Assembly: GCF_026212465.1 (NCBI RefSeq)
Contig: NC_080053.1
Location: 12,960,631 to 13,024,630 of the forward strand
Reading direction: 5' to 3'
Source: Amaranthus tricolor
Lineage: Eukaryota; Streptophyta; Magnoliopsida; Caryophyllales; Amaranthaceae
Length of the DNA stretch: 64,000 nucleotides
In this document: positions 37,401 to 48,699 of the stretch, piece by piece
Layout: each line of letters opens with the position of its first letter
Position numbering within the stretch: position 1 is the stretch's first letter
Translations under genes and position numbers: made by a program
Notes under the pieces: model-generated
The model's database searches: none
What the model was told of the DNA's origin: nothing
What the model saw: the letters and a program-made list of their open reading frames with translations, nothing else

Positions 37401-40136
37401 CTTTAAGTGGAGCTTTGGTCGGTATACCTGGTGTTGATGGACTTTCCACCGAGCAAAGGAAAAGGTTGACAATCGCTGTTGAACTTGTTGCTAATCCTTC
37501 TATTGTATTCATGGATGAGCCTACATCTGGGCTTGATGCCAGAGCTGCTGCCATCGTCATGAGAACAGTGCGGAATATTGTTGACACTGGGAGGACAATC
37601 GTTTGCACTATTCATCAACCAAGCATTGATATTTTTGAGTCTTTTGATGAGGTCTATCTTTCCTCTCCTCTTGCCTCCCCATTCCAACCTATATCTTTCT
37701 TGGTTACTCTCCATGTTCTTTCTATTTTCTGATGGTTGTCTTGCAGCAAGGATTGCGTGTGAGTTGATTTTACTTGAATGACTGTATAAGTCCTCTCACC
37801 TTTTCTCTTGTGGGTTTTGTGTACAGGTTTTGTTGATGAAGTATGGTGGAAAATTAATTTATGCTGGACCCCTTGGAAACAGATCTCGTGAGCTTATAAA
37901 GTATTTCGAGGTGAGATGAGACTCTACTTGTCCCCGGAAATCCCTTTTAGCTTGAAGGAATTATGTTAATGCATGCTTGTGCTATGAACTGACCAATTGG
38001 ACTAAAATAGTAAAATAGAAATAAAATGATAAAAGAGACAAAGAGAAATTCTATTATAGAATTGATGATTAAAGAACGATTACAACCCTAAAAACATAAT
38101 AAGAAACGATAAATCAAGTCATTTGAGACGCTTGAGATCTCCCCATTCATTCTAAAACTCACTAACAATGTGTTTACTAATTTCATGATGATAAAGAACT
38201 CCCTAATCCCCCCAATTTATAATAAAAGAACCACTTATTACTAACTTATTCCCCAAGTTACCACTAACAATGTCATTACCTAATTACCGCTTCGTAAATC
38301 AATTATTTGAGACGCTTGCCTTTGTTTTGATAGGCAATTGAAGGAGTTCCGAGGATCCAGTCTGGCTACAATCCTGCTGCCTGGATTCTAGATATATCAT
38401 CTCCCGCCGAAGAAAGTCGCTTAGGAATCGATTTTTCTGAAGTTTACCAGTCATCACCTCTGTTCAGGTAGTAAAACTGGTACAGCACATAATTCCTGAT
38501 TACATTCCTGATTCCTACAATATCTGATCTCTTATTCAGGCAAAACAAACTAATGGTTGAACGCCTCAGCAAACCAGACCTGGATTCTCTTGAAATATGC
38601 TTCCCTACTAAATATTCCCGGTCATTCCTCTCCCAGTTTTTAACTTGCCTTTGGAAACAATATCTGTCCTATTGGAGGAACCCACAGTACACTGCTGTTC
38701 GTTTTTTGTACACCGTCATCATCTCATTGATGTTTGGAACAATGTGTTGGAAGTTTGGCTCTAAAAGGTTCTTTCTGCTTTGCTCAACATAAATTGAAAA
38801 GCTGTATCATCGATTCTTAAAAAAAAAAACTACATATGGCTAATTGGTTTTGCAATAAGTAAACTGATCAATGAAAAATATCGCAGGGAAACCCAGCAAG
38901 ATATCTTTAATGCCATGGGATCGATGTATGCAGCAGTCCTTTTTATCGGAATAACAAACGCCACTGCTGTGCAGCCAGTTGTCTCGGTGGAGCGATGTGT
39001 TTCCTACCGAGAGAGAGCAGCAAGGATGTATTCTGCTCTTGCATTTGCATCTGCTCAGGTGCATCATCTAAATTTCTCATACGCTTTGCATTTATATTAA
39101 GAATAATTGACGAGTATTTAAGCAGAAAAAGTTCATATTCTCTGTATTCTGAAACAGGTAGCAATAGAGTTCCCATATGTATTCCTACAGTCAGTCATTT
39201 ACAGCGGCATCTTCTACTTCACCGCATCATTTGAGTGGAACTTCCTCAAGTTTTTCTGGTATCTATACTTTATGTATTTCACATTACTGTACTTCACCTT
39301 CTTCGGGATGATGACTATTGCGGTTACTCCTAACCATAATGCTGCTGCCATCATTTCTGCTCCGTTCTACATGATGTGGAACCTCTTTAGTGGATTCATG
39401 ATTCCTGAGATGGTACTACTCAATACTCCATTACTCTATTAAAGCTTTCTTTCTTCGATATGTTATATAGGCTTGGTAAAGCTATTTTACACATTTGACA
39501 GCATTAAATTCACATTTTTGGAATATTATGCAAAACCCAACACTCATTGATGGATTTCCCATTCACACTTGTGACAAGAGCTTGATTCTCACCACCTACA
39601 AGAACGATTAATTTTGTTTCCCGTCCTCTGTTGTAAAGATTCTCGAGCATTGACCCAAATAAATAAAAATGTATCATCAATCATCAAAGCTAGTTGATTC
39701 ACGATTTCAAACTTGCTATATGTTAATTAGCATGTAAAGTAGCTTAAAACACCATTTGCTATTTTTAGATGATTACTATAAGACGAAGATGAGCTTGTCT
39801 AATTTGCTGTTTTTAAGTTCTGCATTGCTTGACTTGTAAAATGATCCTTTCTTGTTGATACAGAGGATTCCGGTGTGGTGGAGATGGTATTATTGGGCAA
39901 ACCCGATAGCATGGAGTTTGTACGGCCTTCTAACATCTCAATACGGGACCATAGAAGACCCAGCAAAGCTCTCAGACGGAATTAAATCAGTACCTGTAAG
40001 GCAGTTACTGAAGGATCAATTTGGGTACAAGCATGATTTCCTAGTCATTGCTGCTGCAGTTGTACCCAGTTTCTGTGTGGTGTTTGCTGTTTGTTTTGGT
40101 TTCGCCATCAAATACTTCAACTTCCTAAGGAGATGA
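25494..40136 (+). CDS. ABCG32: ABCG32-like full-size (PDR) ABC transporter, 24 exons, one frameshift in exon 1
   Basis: A plasma-membrane exporter of the pleiotropic-drug-resistance type. The closest family member I recognise, Arabidopsis ABCG32/PEC1, exports cutin precursors for the cuticle. Exons: 25494-25788, 32574-32694, 32777-32865, 32960-33044, 33469-33628, 33722-33798, 33874-33927, 34042-34132, 34232-34533, 34605-34883, 35029-35345, 35484-35644, 35720-35823, 36025-36181, 36410-36532, 36617-36708, 36787-37119, 37361-37651, 37827-37910, 38334-38467, 38540-38767, 38887-39058, 39158-39412, 39864-40136. All junctions are GT-AG and in phase. Nucleotide-binding domain 1: Walker [10 protein letters not shown] (exon 4), signature [12 protein letters not shown] (exons 8/9), Walker B VLFMDEIS. 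Membrane domain 1 spans exons 10-14. Domain 2: GVSGAGKTT (exon 17), [15 protein letters not shown] and [11 protein letters not shown] (exon 18). Membrane domain 2 spans exons 21-24, and the protein ends NFLRR. Length is about 1425 residues, close to ABCG32. One base is missing in the T-run at 25758-25761, giving a stop after 92 codons; assembly error or true null allele cannot be told apart here. Confidence 0.93.
26071..26310 (+). mobile_element. MITE, copy A of an ACTCCC-type family in intron 1
   Basis: It begins TACTCCCGCTATG and contains the family core TGGATGAGATTTAAAG followed by GGGGTCATAGCAAAA. The core is shared with copies B and C. Ends are degenerate and no target duplication could be assigned. 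Confidence 0.6.
28430..29110 (+). repeat. LTR-like stretch, possible Tat-type solo LTR remnant
   Basis: It contains a TATA-like CTATAAATACTC at about 28696 and, about 330 bases later, TGACTTAGACGTCGGAATG followed by ACATTCCGGGCCC. That arrangement is common near the end of Tat/Athila-type LTRs. No inner region, partner LTR or target duplication was identified, so the limits are approximate. Confidence 0.35.
29560..29837 (+). mobile_element. MITE, copy B of the ACTCCC-type family
   Basis: It contains GTAGATGAGATTAATGAATAGG and GACCATTGCCAAA, matching the core of copies A and C, and ends ATATAGGGAGTC, the inverse of the ACTCCC start. Confidence 0.6.
30095..30313 (-). mobile_element. MITE, copy C of the ACTCCC-type family, inverted
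   Basis: Read on the minus strand it starts ACTCCATCCTTCCC and carries GTGAATGAGATTTAAAG and GTGGGGTCATTGCCAAA, the same core as copies A and B. It lies in the opposite orientation, about 260 bases from copy B. Confidence 0.65.
30579..31048. mobile_element. Mutator-like foldback MITE, 470 bp, TSD AATAAAATA
   Basis: The left arm (GGGAAATTTCACATGGTAAACC onward) and the right arm (ending ACCACGTGGAATTTCCT) are imperfect reverse complements over almost the whole element, leaving a loop of only a few tens of bases near 30790. The 9-bp sequence AATAAAATA flanks both ends (30570-30578 and 31049-31057), the length expected for Mutator superfamily insertions. There is no coding frame of its own. Confidence 0.85.
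32253..32314. repeat. 31-bp tandem duplication in intron 1
   Basis: TTGTTGTGTTACTTTGG... is repeated exactly, at 32253-32283 and 32284-32314. Confidence 0.95.
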
Positions 40137-40816
40137 AGGAGCTAGATAATATTGGATCAACATATTATAGTTCTTGGATTAACTGCATTTATTACGATCT
40201 TAAATGTCTAACACATGCTACATACACACAGTAGTAAACAAACACATTCATAACTGTAGTATACTAATAGATGAAAGATCCAAGCTGTTATAGGATATTT
40301 ATGAGCATGTGCCTAGCAGATGACATTAGCACATGATAGTAGTATGATAAGTCATAGCTTGTATGGTTTTTGATAGCAATCATTAAAAAACATATTTTCC
40401 TCATCTGTTTATATCAATCGTGTTAGAGCCGGTCATTGTTTATGATCTATTGCAAGATATGAGACGTGTCTCACATCAATTAGGTCTATAAGCGAGTGGC
40501 AGTCCATTCGGCTAGTTTTTGGGAGTTCTCATGTTTAAGGAGTATATAACAGAAGTTCTGTCTAAATTATCTTATCCTACTGATTGGTAAACGATATAAG
40601 CATGGATATTTCAGGGCCTGCATTACCGTTTCTAATACAAATGATTGTTGCACGCGTAATATGCATAAACAAAGTCCAATTTCTAATTCTACTATGCATG
40701 AATATAGTCAAACTGGAAGTCAATTATTTTGGAAACAACTCCAATCATTATTACTCGCTTGTTATAAATAAGCCAAGTTATTTTAATTATTATAATATGT
40801 ATTTAATGTATGTATA
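40137..40816. other. 3' flank of the ABCG gene
   Basis: Probable 3' UTR followed by intergenic DNA. No further gene, and no clear poly(A) signal I would commit to. The stretch ends at the target duplication of the copia element. Confidence 0.5.
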
Positions 40817-40821
40817 TGATT

Positions 40822-43526
40822 TGAAATACTAAGCATACTAGGATCTAAAGTTTCAATCTTTATCCCTAAAAACACCAAGACCAAAGGTAGAGGTTTTTTA
40901 TGCAATGAAACAACGAGTTCAATAAATTAGCAATAAAAAGCAATAAGAAACAATGCAATAAACAAAGACAAAAGATTTACAAGGTTCACCCAATGTGGTC
41001 TACGTCCTCGGTGGTGGTTCGCTTGCTTGTATTTATGTGAAGAATCAATGGAGTTCTCAAGAACTCATACAATGGAGTATTACACTTGGAGAAGAAAAAA
41101 AGAGAAAGAGAAGGGTTTGTGTTTGGCTTAGGGTTAGAATCCACTTAGGGATTTTTATTTATACTAAAAGTCATGTACAAGTGCTAGGACAAAAGCCCAT
41201 AATGGTATAATCCCGTATGACTTATCGTGCAAGAAAAACAGGGACCCTGCTGCTCTCCACTCGACTGGTCGAGCAAAATGGGGTTGGTCGAGCGGATCAC
41301 ATATCTGGTCGAGCAGCAAGACAGAAAGTTACAGATCTAGTTGAGCCAAAATGCTCGGGTTGAGTGACCATGCTGCTGGTTGAGCGGGCAGTCCAGAACC
41401 CTCTGATCATGTCATGTGATCGGGACTATACGTCCTTCAATAGTAATACTGCAAGTGCACGGCATAGTGTAGTACGCTTAGCAAGTACGAGTCGAATCCA
41501 CAGGGAGTGGGGTGTATATCAAGGGATTCTCGATCGATTAGTTGGTTCAACAACGTATATATAGATGTTTGTTGGTGTAATAAACTAAAACAAGCAAATA
41601 AAGACTAAAGCTAAAACAAAGTATAAAACAAGTAAAGATGCTAATTAACCAAGAACATAAGATCAAAGGCAATACAAACACATCAAAAGGTAATATGATG
41701 ATGAAGAGGCAAAGGCTAGGCTTTCTCACCAAAGTAGTGTTTACTAATCTTCAACCTAAGGTCATAGATATAGGTTATGGGGAAGAACGCATCTTGGATA
41801 CTAATGTTCTCTCTCGAGCAACAAAAGCTTCCTAAAACATACTCAACTACCTATTCTCATGGAGCTAAGCATATTTTAAGACATAGAGCACACATTCATC
41901 ATTTCCAATCAAACCATCTACCTATTCTCATGGAGATGATTTAATTTTCAAGCATAGGCTATCATTAGAAATAGACTCTCGCCCTCAATACAAGGACACT
42001 ACAATAATAGCAAAATTCATCTCAAACCATAAAAAACACAACCAAGCCAAAGGTAAAGAAAACAATTTAGACTACATACATGGTGATAATACCTAGCCTA
42101 AGCCAAATTCAACTATTCACTCATATTGAAATTTAACATAACTAAAGACATTGAATTCATGATAAATAACAACAAAATCAAAAGAAATAAAGTGTTGAGA
42201 ATAGAAATTACTAGCTTGGAATTCAATCCAAAGAAGATAATCAATTGAAGAACTAAAGAATGCCAATTATAAACTCCAGAAGCTCCAATTGCAATCCAGA
42301 TGTTTGATGAAATGCTTCAATAGATTGATTTAATTATCTCAATTACATGAATATATCAAATGATCTTCCATAATGAACTAATCAAAAGCTTGAGCCTTCT
42401 AATAAGTGTTTGAATAGAAATTTCAACTAAGAGTACAAGAATGAATCAAGGAAAATACATAAAGGAAGATTAAAACTAACTAATGAAAGCTTGAAATTCA
42501 GAACATGAGTTGTAGAAGAAAATGGATGATTTGCTTGAGCCTTCTTCTTCTCTATTTATAGGAGGGAGGACAAGTGGTGGGTGGTGGCTTCGGGATTTCT
42601 CCACCACCTTATGTGTAGATAGGTAGGCTATAGATGGGTGGCAAATAAGGGTGGTGGAGCAGTAGAGTATGAGAGGCATAAGAAATCGGTAGGGCATCCA
42701 ATCAACAGCTTTTAAAGCGTAATTATTTCTGACCGCCCAAAACGCTCGACCCAAGCCAATCCGCTCGACCTGTCGAGTGAGCATCAGGTACACAGGTCAA
42801 AATCTTTAAAAATAGAGTAGTCACAAAAAAGGCTCCGCTCGACCAGTTTGCTCGACCGAGCGAGCTCACTCGACCCATTGAAAATGCTTCTGTCGACATT
42901 CTGAAGCTACTGGAAGTGAATAGTACTTTCACTCGACCCGAGCCAACATCGCTCAACCGGGTTTAGCGGCCTTCAGGATGGTCCTGCTTAGCTTCTATCT
43001 CCAATACAAGTCTTTTTTGTGTTCGAGCAAGCTTGGCTCGACCTAGTTTTGGCCGAGTGGGCTTAGAAGGGTCTACTTTAGCTCCTTTTGGCCTTATTTC
43101 CTTGACTTGGGTCATCAAGGCTTTGATTACTTGAGCTTTCAGAGTTCAGTGAGTATTGTATGCGCCAAATGTACTTGGTTTGTGATCAGTTTTGACGAAT
43201 ATTACCTAAAATGCACAAAAACACCAAAATACCCAACAAAGTGTAAAATCCAAAATAAAGCAAGTATAGTTATGCAAAAATCCCAATACAATAAAGCCAA
43301 ATAATGGGAACAAAATATGAATAAAATGTAGCTAACATCATGCTGTTGATGTCTTGCTCGTGGCACATGACAGCCCATCCCACCATGATCTAGTACCATC
43401 AATAAGCATCATATATAAGCTAGGGACTTCCCTCTTGAACTCCATACATACTCACATATCTTCAACGCATCCATGCACCAATATACACCCATCATGGTAT
43501 CATGGTGCACTCAAGTCACACCAACA
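40822..43526 (-). repeat. copia 3' LTR, split by a solo LTR insertion
   Basis: The two parts, 40822-41416 and 43338-43526, together match the intact 5' LTR at 47573-48371. The duplicated TCATG at 41412-41416 and 43338-43342 marks the insertion. It carries several TGGTCGAGC / CTCGACC motifs near 41258-41390. Confidence 0.92.
41417..43337 (-). mobile_element. Athila-type solo LTR nested in the copia 3' LTR (TSD TCATG)
   Basis: 1921 bp, starting TGATCGGGAC and ending GTAGCTAACA, flanked by TCATG on both sides. It matches the LTR at 5969-7823 along its length and in the same orientation. No internal retrotransposon sequence is present, so it is the product of recombination between two LTRs of a once complete element. 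Confidence 0.92.
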
Positions 43527-43883
43527 ATCTCCACCTTGACTTGAGTTCACCAAGATCACACACTTCCTCCAACACACTCCATCCAACACACCACTAACAA
43601 TCAAACAAGTAACACACCACATAAATGCTCCCTACGGGCTTCACATCAAGCAAGCTTCTAAACTAATCAAGTCCACACATAAAGTGAGCTTGTTGGTGAG
43701 CAACGACTTCGTCATCATGTTGGTTGAATTATCATTAGTGCTTATCTTTTCTAAGCCCACTCTCTAGTGCTCAACTTCTCGAATGAAGTTGTATTTAATG
43801 CTGATGCGCTTGGTTCTTTGATGAAAAGTGTTTTGATTTCTTGCTAAGTGAATGACACTTTCACTATCACAATGAACACGTAC

Positions 43884-46563
43884 CTAGCTCATCTCAGGGC
43901 ACATCTCACCAACTAACCCTTTTAGCAACTTTGCCTCTTTAAATGATTTGGCGATAGCTATATACTCCGCTTTGGTGGTGGACATGGCGACCACATCTTG
44001 GAGCAACGATTGCCGACTTACCGTCGTTCCACCCAATGCAAAAACATTCCTCGAGGTAGATTTTCTAGCATCTAAGTCACCCGCATAGTCGGAATCACAA
44101 TACCCAATCAACCCGCTTGAATTTCTCCCAAACTTAAGACAAACATTTGAAGTTCCCTTCAAGTACCTAAACAAACACTTCAGCACTTCCCAATGACCCT
44201 TACTTGGATTTGACATATATCGGCATACATAACACTACCAACTATGCAAGTGTAAGGAATGTCCTCCATTTTTTTTCTTCTTTTGTTTGAGGACATAACT
44301 TCTTGGATAGCTTGAAATGAGAAGGTAGAGGCTTGGACACACTCTTTGAATCGCCCATGGAGAATCTTTTTAATACCTTATCTAGATACCTCCTTTGACT
44401 AAGTTACAAGATGTCTTTTGCCCTATCCCTCAAAATCTTCATTCCAAGTATCTTCTTGGCTTCACCAAGATCTTTCATGTTGAACTCACTTGAAAGTAAC
44501 ACTTTCAAGTTCTCGACCTCAAACAAATCTCTACATGTTACAAGCATGTCATCAACATAAAAGATCAAATATATTGTAGACCCACCATCAAGCTTCTTAA
44601 GATAGACACATCTATCATAAGAGCTCCTTGTAAAATCATGTAAAAGTATAAAGGAGTCAAATTTCTTATACCATTGTCTAGGTGATTGTTTTAGCCCACA
44701 CAATGATTTCTTTAAATGGCATACATTACTTTCTTTACCTTCAACTTCAAAACCCTCCGGTTGCTTCATATAGAACTCTTCCTCCAACTCTTTATGTAAG
44801 AAAGCGGTCTTCACATCCAATTGATGCAACTCAAGATCCTCCATAGCCGCAATAGCTAGCAAAGCAACCGGTGAGAAAACCTCATGAAAATCTACCCCCT
44901 CAACTTGAGCGAACCCTTTTGCCATAACTCTTACTTTTTTATACCGGAGGACTTGTGCTTGTCGATCTCTCTTTCTTCTTGAAAACCTATTTACACCCCA
45001 CAACTTTCTTGTTTCTAGGTGCTTCAATAATAACACAAGTCTTGTTCTTTGCAAGAGACTCCATCTCTTGCTTCATAGCTACTAGCCACTTTGCTTGAGT
45101 CACTTGAGGCCATAGCCTCTTTGTACGAGTTTGGATCATTTACACTCTCCACCTCACTACCAATAGTGAGGGCATTAGCCACATAGTCACACTCCTCTAT
45201 ATATCTTCTTTGAGGTATAATTCTCCTCTTTTCTCTTTGAGTGGGCAAAGTGGTTTCTTTTTTATGTCGAGCATCATCATCAGTTTCATTAATATTGGGA
45301 GGCATCCACCTCCTCTTGGGTGTCATCGGATGTATCTGCAGTGTTACTAAAAATGTTCTCTACAGTAGGAGTAACCAATGCATTCTCATCAAAAACTACA
45401 TCCCTAGAAGTAATGATCTTTCTAGACTTCTCACACCACACTTTGTATCCCTTTACATCCAAACCATAGCCCATGAAAATACATTACCTAGCTCTAGGTT
45501 CAAGCTTTCCCTCACTCATATGAATATAAGCCGGACAACCAAATACTCTTAAGATTAGAATAATCAACCGGCGAATTATACCATACCACCTGTAGGGACT
45601 TGAAGTTCAATGCGGTGTGTGGAGAATGGTTCACCAAGTAGCATGCCGTAGAAACTGCTTCGGCCCAAAACCTCTTGCTTAACTTAGCTTGTGTGATCAT
45701 ACTCCTAACCCTTTCTAACAACGTCTTGTTCATCCTTTCGCCTACATCATTTTGTTGAGGCCTTCCAACACATGTTCTAATCCTCACTATACCCTCCTTG
45801 GTGCAATATTGAAGAAACTTCTTATCAAAAAACTCAAGAACCATTGTCTGTTCTCAATGTCTTGATGCTCTTCCCGATTTTGTTCTCAATCATGGTCTTC
45901 TAATCAACAAAGACATCAAATACATCATCTTTGTGCTTGATGAAATAACAAAAACCCTTCCTTGAATAGTAATCAATAAGAGTAAGCAAATAGTTGCACC
46001 CACCAAGTGAAGTCTTCTTAGAAGGCCCCCAAAGATCGGAATGTATATAATCAAGGATCCCCTTGGTGTTGTGAATTGCCGGCTTGAAACTCACTCTCTT
46101 ATGCTTCCTATAAACACAATGTTCACAAAATCCAAGGTTTCCAAGCTTCTTTCCTCCAACAAGTCTTGCTTGCTCAACTCATGCATACCTCTCTCACGCA
46201 TATGACCCAACCTCAAGTACCAAAGTTTGGTCTCTTCATCGGACATAATACTATGGAGACATTCACAGAGCTGGAGTTAGTTGAACCCTCTAGAGCATAC
46301 AAACTCCCGTTCATCTCCCCCTTCATCACAACTAGTGACCCTCTTATGACCTTTATCACTCTACCTTGACAAGAAATCCTACAACCATTCTTGTCTAAAG
46401 TACCCAATGAAATCAAGTTCTTCCTTAACCAGGGAACATGCCTAACATCGGACAAAGTTCTCACCATACCATCAAACATCTTCATTTGAATACTCCCAAC
46501 ACCAACAACCTTGCAAGTCGCAATTTGCCCATAGTAACATTTCATCCATCTATATCCTTTCAT
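43884..46563 (-). pseudogene. copia Pol region: integrase, reverse transcriptase, RNase H
   Basis: On the minus strand, from high to low coordinates: a GAG-pre-integrase-type segment (46563-46213, with VRHVPWLRKNLISLG); the integrase core (IHSDLWGP near 46050, QQNDVGERMNKTLLERVRSM near 45740); a VKGYKVW block and linker (45474-45024); reverse transcriptase with LDVKTAFLHKELEEE, KSLCGLKQSPRQWY and catalytic YVDDML (45054-44404); and RNase H with DSDYAGDLDARKS and STTKAEYIA (44216-43884). Frames change and stops intervene between blocks, so no complete polyprotein remains. The integrase-before-RT order defines the copia superfamily. Confidence 0.88.
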
Positions 46564-46759
46564 AGGTAGTGAAAAAGTCTTTGTTGGATGTTATATGGAA
46601 GGAACACCCCGAATAAAGAAGCCACTCATTTTCACACTTGTACTCATGTGTGGCAACCAAAACACCACCATCATCGCTATTATTCACATAGCTAGCCTCG
46701 GCATTACTAGATCCCTCCTTAGACCTCTCATCATTATTAGAATGCTTCTTTTTCCACTT

Positions 46760-47503
46760 CTAACAATCCTTCTTGATGTGACCCTTGAGCTTGCAATAGT
46801 TACAAGTTTTGTTCTTGTTTAAACCTCTAGACTTTGACCTACTTTACCTTGCTACCATTACCATAAGTAGAACCCTTATCATTAGCTCTACCCCTCACAT
46901 ACAAGCTATCATTTGAGGTACTAGATGATTTACTTTACAATTGTGTATCAATCAAGTCTCTTTGGGTCATGGCATTTTTAACATCATCACTACTCAAATT
47001 GTCTCTACCATAGAGCAAGGTTTCCTAAAGTGCTTGTAAGAAAGTGGTAATAAACACAACAAATAGATAGCCAAATCCTCATTATTAAGTTTTACATTAA
47101 TGCTTTGCAAGTCCATGACAATAGAATAAAATTCATCAAGGTGAGGTTTAAGGGGTTTACCTTCCTCCAATCGAATATCATAGAGTCTACTCTTCAAGAG
47201 TAGCCGGTTAGTCACACTTTTTACCATGTAAAGAGACTTCAACTTCTCCTATATTCCCTTAGAGGTGGTCTCCTTCACAACTTCTCTCAAAATCTCATTT
47301 GAGAGACACAGTTGAATAGCCGACAAAGCCTTAGCATCCATCTCTTCCCATTTTGCTTCACTCACTCCAATGGTTTTCTTATCTTCACCTTCAAGAGCCT
47401 TGTGCACCCCATTTTGTATTAATATTGCCTTCATTTTGACTTGACACAAGCCAAAATTTACACTCCGATCAAACTTCTCAATATCTAGCTTCATTGAAAA
47501 CAT
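46760..47503 (-). pseudogene. copia Gag with zinc knuckle
   Basis: Minus-strand frames at 47503-47249 (KLDIEKFDRSVNFGLCQVKM, then KWEEMDAKALSAIQLCL) and 47242-46994 (LKPHLDEFYSIVMDLQSI, then LLCLLPLSYKHF) form the gag domain usual for plant copia elements. A CCHC knuckle, CNYCKLKGHIKKDC, can be read near 46800-46760 and is followed directly by a TAG. The first frame ends at 47249, so the gene is interrupted. Confidence 0.82.
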
Positions 47504-47558
47504 GTTTCCACTAGTTTTGCACTCTTGAACACTCCCAAAACACCACCAAAAGCCTTAA

Positions 47559-47570
47559 GCTCTGATACCA
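47559..47570 (-). other. Primer-binding site, initiator tRNA-Met type
   Basis: The minus strand reads TGGTATCAGAGC two bases inside the 5' LTR, complementary to the 3' end of plant initiator tRNA-Met. It is the usual copia primer. Confidence 0.93.
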
Positions 47571-47572
47571 AA

Positions 47573-48371
47573 TGAAATACAAAGCACACTAGGGTCTGAT
47601 TTTTAATCTTTATCCCTAAAAACACCCAAGACCAATGGTAGAGGTGTTCTATGCAATGAAACAACAAGTTCAATAAACTAGCAATGAAATAACAAGTTCA
47701 ATAAACTAGCAATGAAAAGCAATAAGAAACAATGCAATAAACAAAGACACAAGATTTACGAGGTTCACTGAATGTGTGGCTACGTCCTCGATGGTGGTTA
47801 GCTTGTTTGTATTATGTGAAGAATCAATAGAGTTCTCAAGAACTCATATAATGGAGTATTACACTTGGAGAAGAAGAAAAGAGAAAGAGAAGGGTTTGTG
47901 TTTGGCTTAGGGTTAGAATCCACTTAGGGATGTGTATGGGGACTTCTATTTATATTAGAAGTCATGTACAAGTGCTAGGACAAAAGCCCAAAATGATATA
48001 ATCCGTATAAATTATCGCGCAAGAAAAATAGGGACCCTGCTGCTCTCCGCTCAACTGGTTGAGCAAAATGGGGTTGATCGAGCGGATCGCATAACTGTTC
48101 GAGTAGCGAGAAAGAAAGTTACTAATCTGATTGAGCCAAAATGCTCGGGTCGAGCGGGCAGTCCAGAACCCTCTGATCATGTCATGCCGCTACTGTCTTG
48201 TTCGTGGCACATGACTGCCCATCTCACCTTGATCTAGCACCATCAATAAGCATCATATATAAGCTTGGGACTTCACTCTTTAACTTCATACACACGCACA
48301 TATCTTCCACGCATCCATGCACCAACATACACCCATCATGGTGCACTCAAGTCACACACAAAACTCCAACA
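47573..48371 (-). repeat. copia 5' LTR, intact, 799 bp
   Basis: Bounded by the PBS and by the TSD TGATT. It has an internal direct duplication at about 47665-47715 (AACAAGTTCAATAAACTAGC twice) that is single in the 3' LTR, and CTCGACC-like motifs near 48045-48160. Confidence 0.9.
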
Positions 48372-48681
48372 TGATTGAATATTTATATATAAATTTTTTA
48401 CGTGCCAGAATTTGTGCCTGGGTCCCAACATCCTAACACGTGGCAATATCAACGCCAATACTAACAACACTCGTCCCTGATGTAGGAAACTGCTTAATTT
48501 AAGCCATAAAATATTCTCTAATTATTTGTTAATATTCTGTAATTTATTTTGTTTCCTTCTTTACTAGCTACTGTTTGTGTATATATTGAAATGTAATCAG
48601 CTTAGAGAAATTAATACAAACCAATACTCCAAACCCTAAATATCATTTTTAAACCTAAATTTCGCATTATTTATCTTTTCA

Positions 48682-48693
48682 TGATATCAGAGC
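48682..48693 (+). other. Primer-binding site, initiator tRNA-Met type
   Basis: TGATATCAGAGC differs by one base from the canonical TGGTATCAGAGC complementary to initiator tRNA-Met. Confidence 0.8.
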
Positions 48694-48699
48694 CGTAAG

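Larger units (their letters stand above)
40822..48371 (-). mobile_element. Ty1/copia retrotransposon, both LTRs present, TSD TGATT
   Basis: The 5-bp duplication TGATT occurs at 40817-40821 and 48372-48376. LTRs start TGTTGG and end TATTTCA on the minus strand. Between them, reading on the minus strand: initiator-Met PBS, gag with a CCHC knuckle, integrase, reverse transcriptase and RNase H in copia order, then a polypurine tract next to the 3' LTR (complement of ATCTCCACCTT at 43527-43537). The coding region is broken by several stops. The 3' LTR is interrupted by an Athila-type solo LTR. Confidence 0.92.

Noticed and set aside
32467..40136. Several separate small transporter genes instead of one
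   Set aside because: Every piece joins the next through GT-AG sites in matching phase, and the order of motifs equals that of one full-size ABCG protein.
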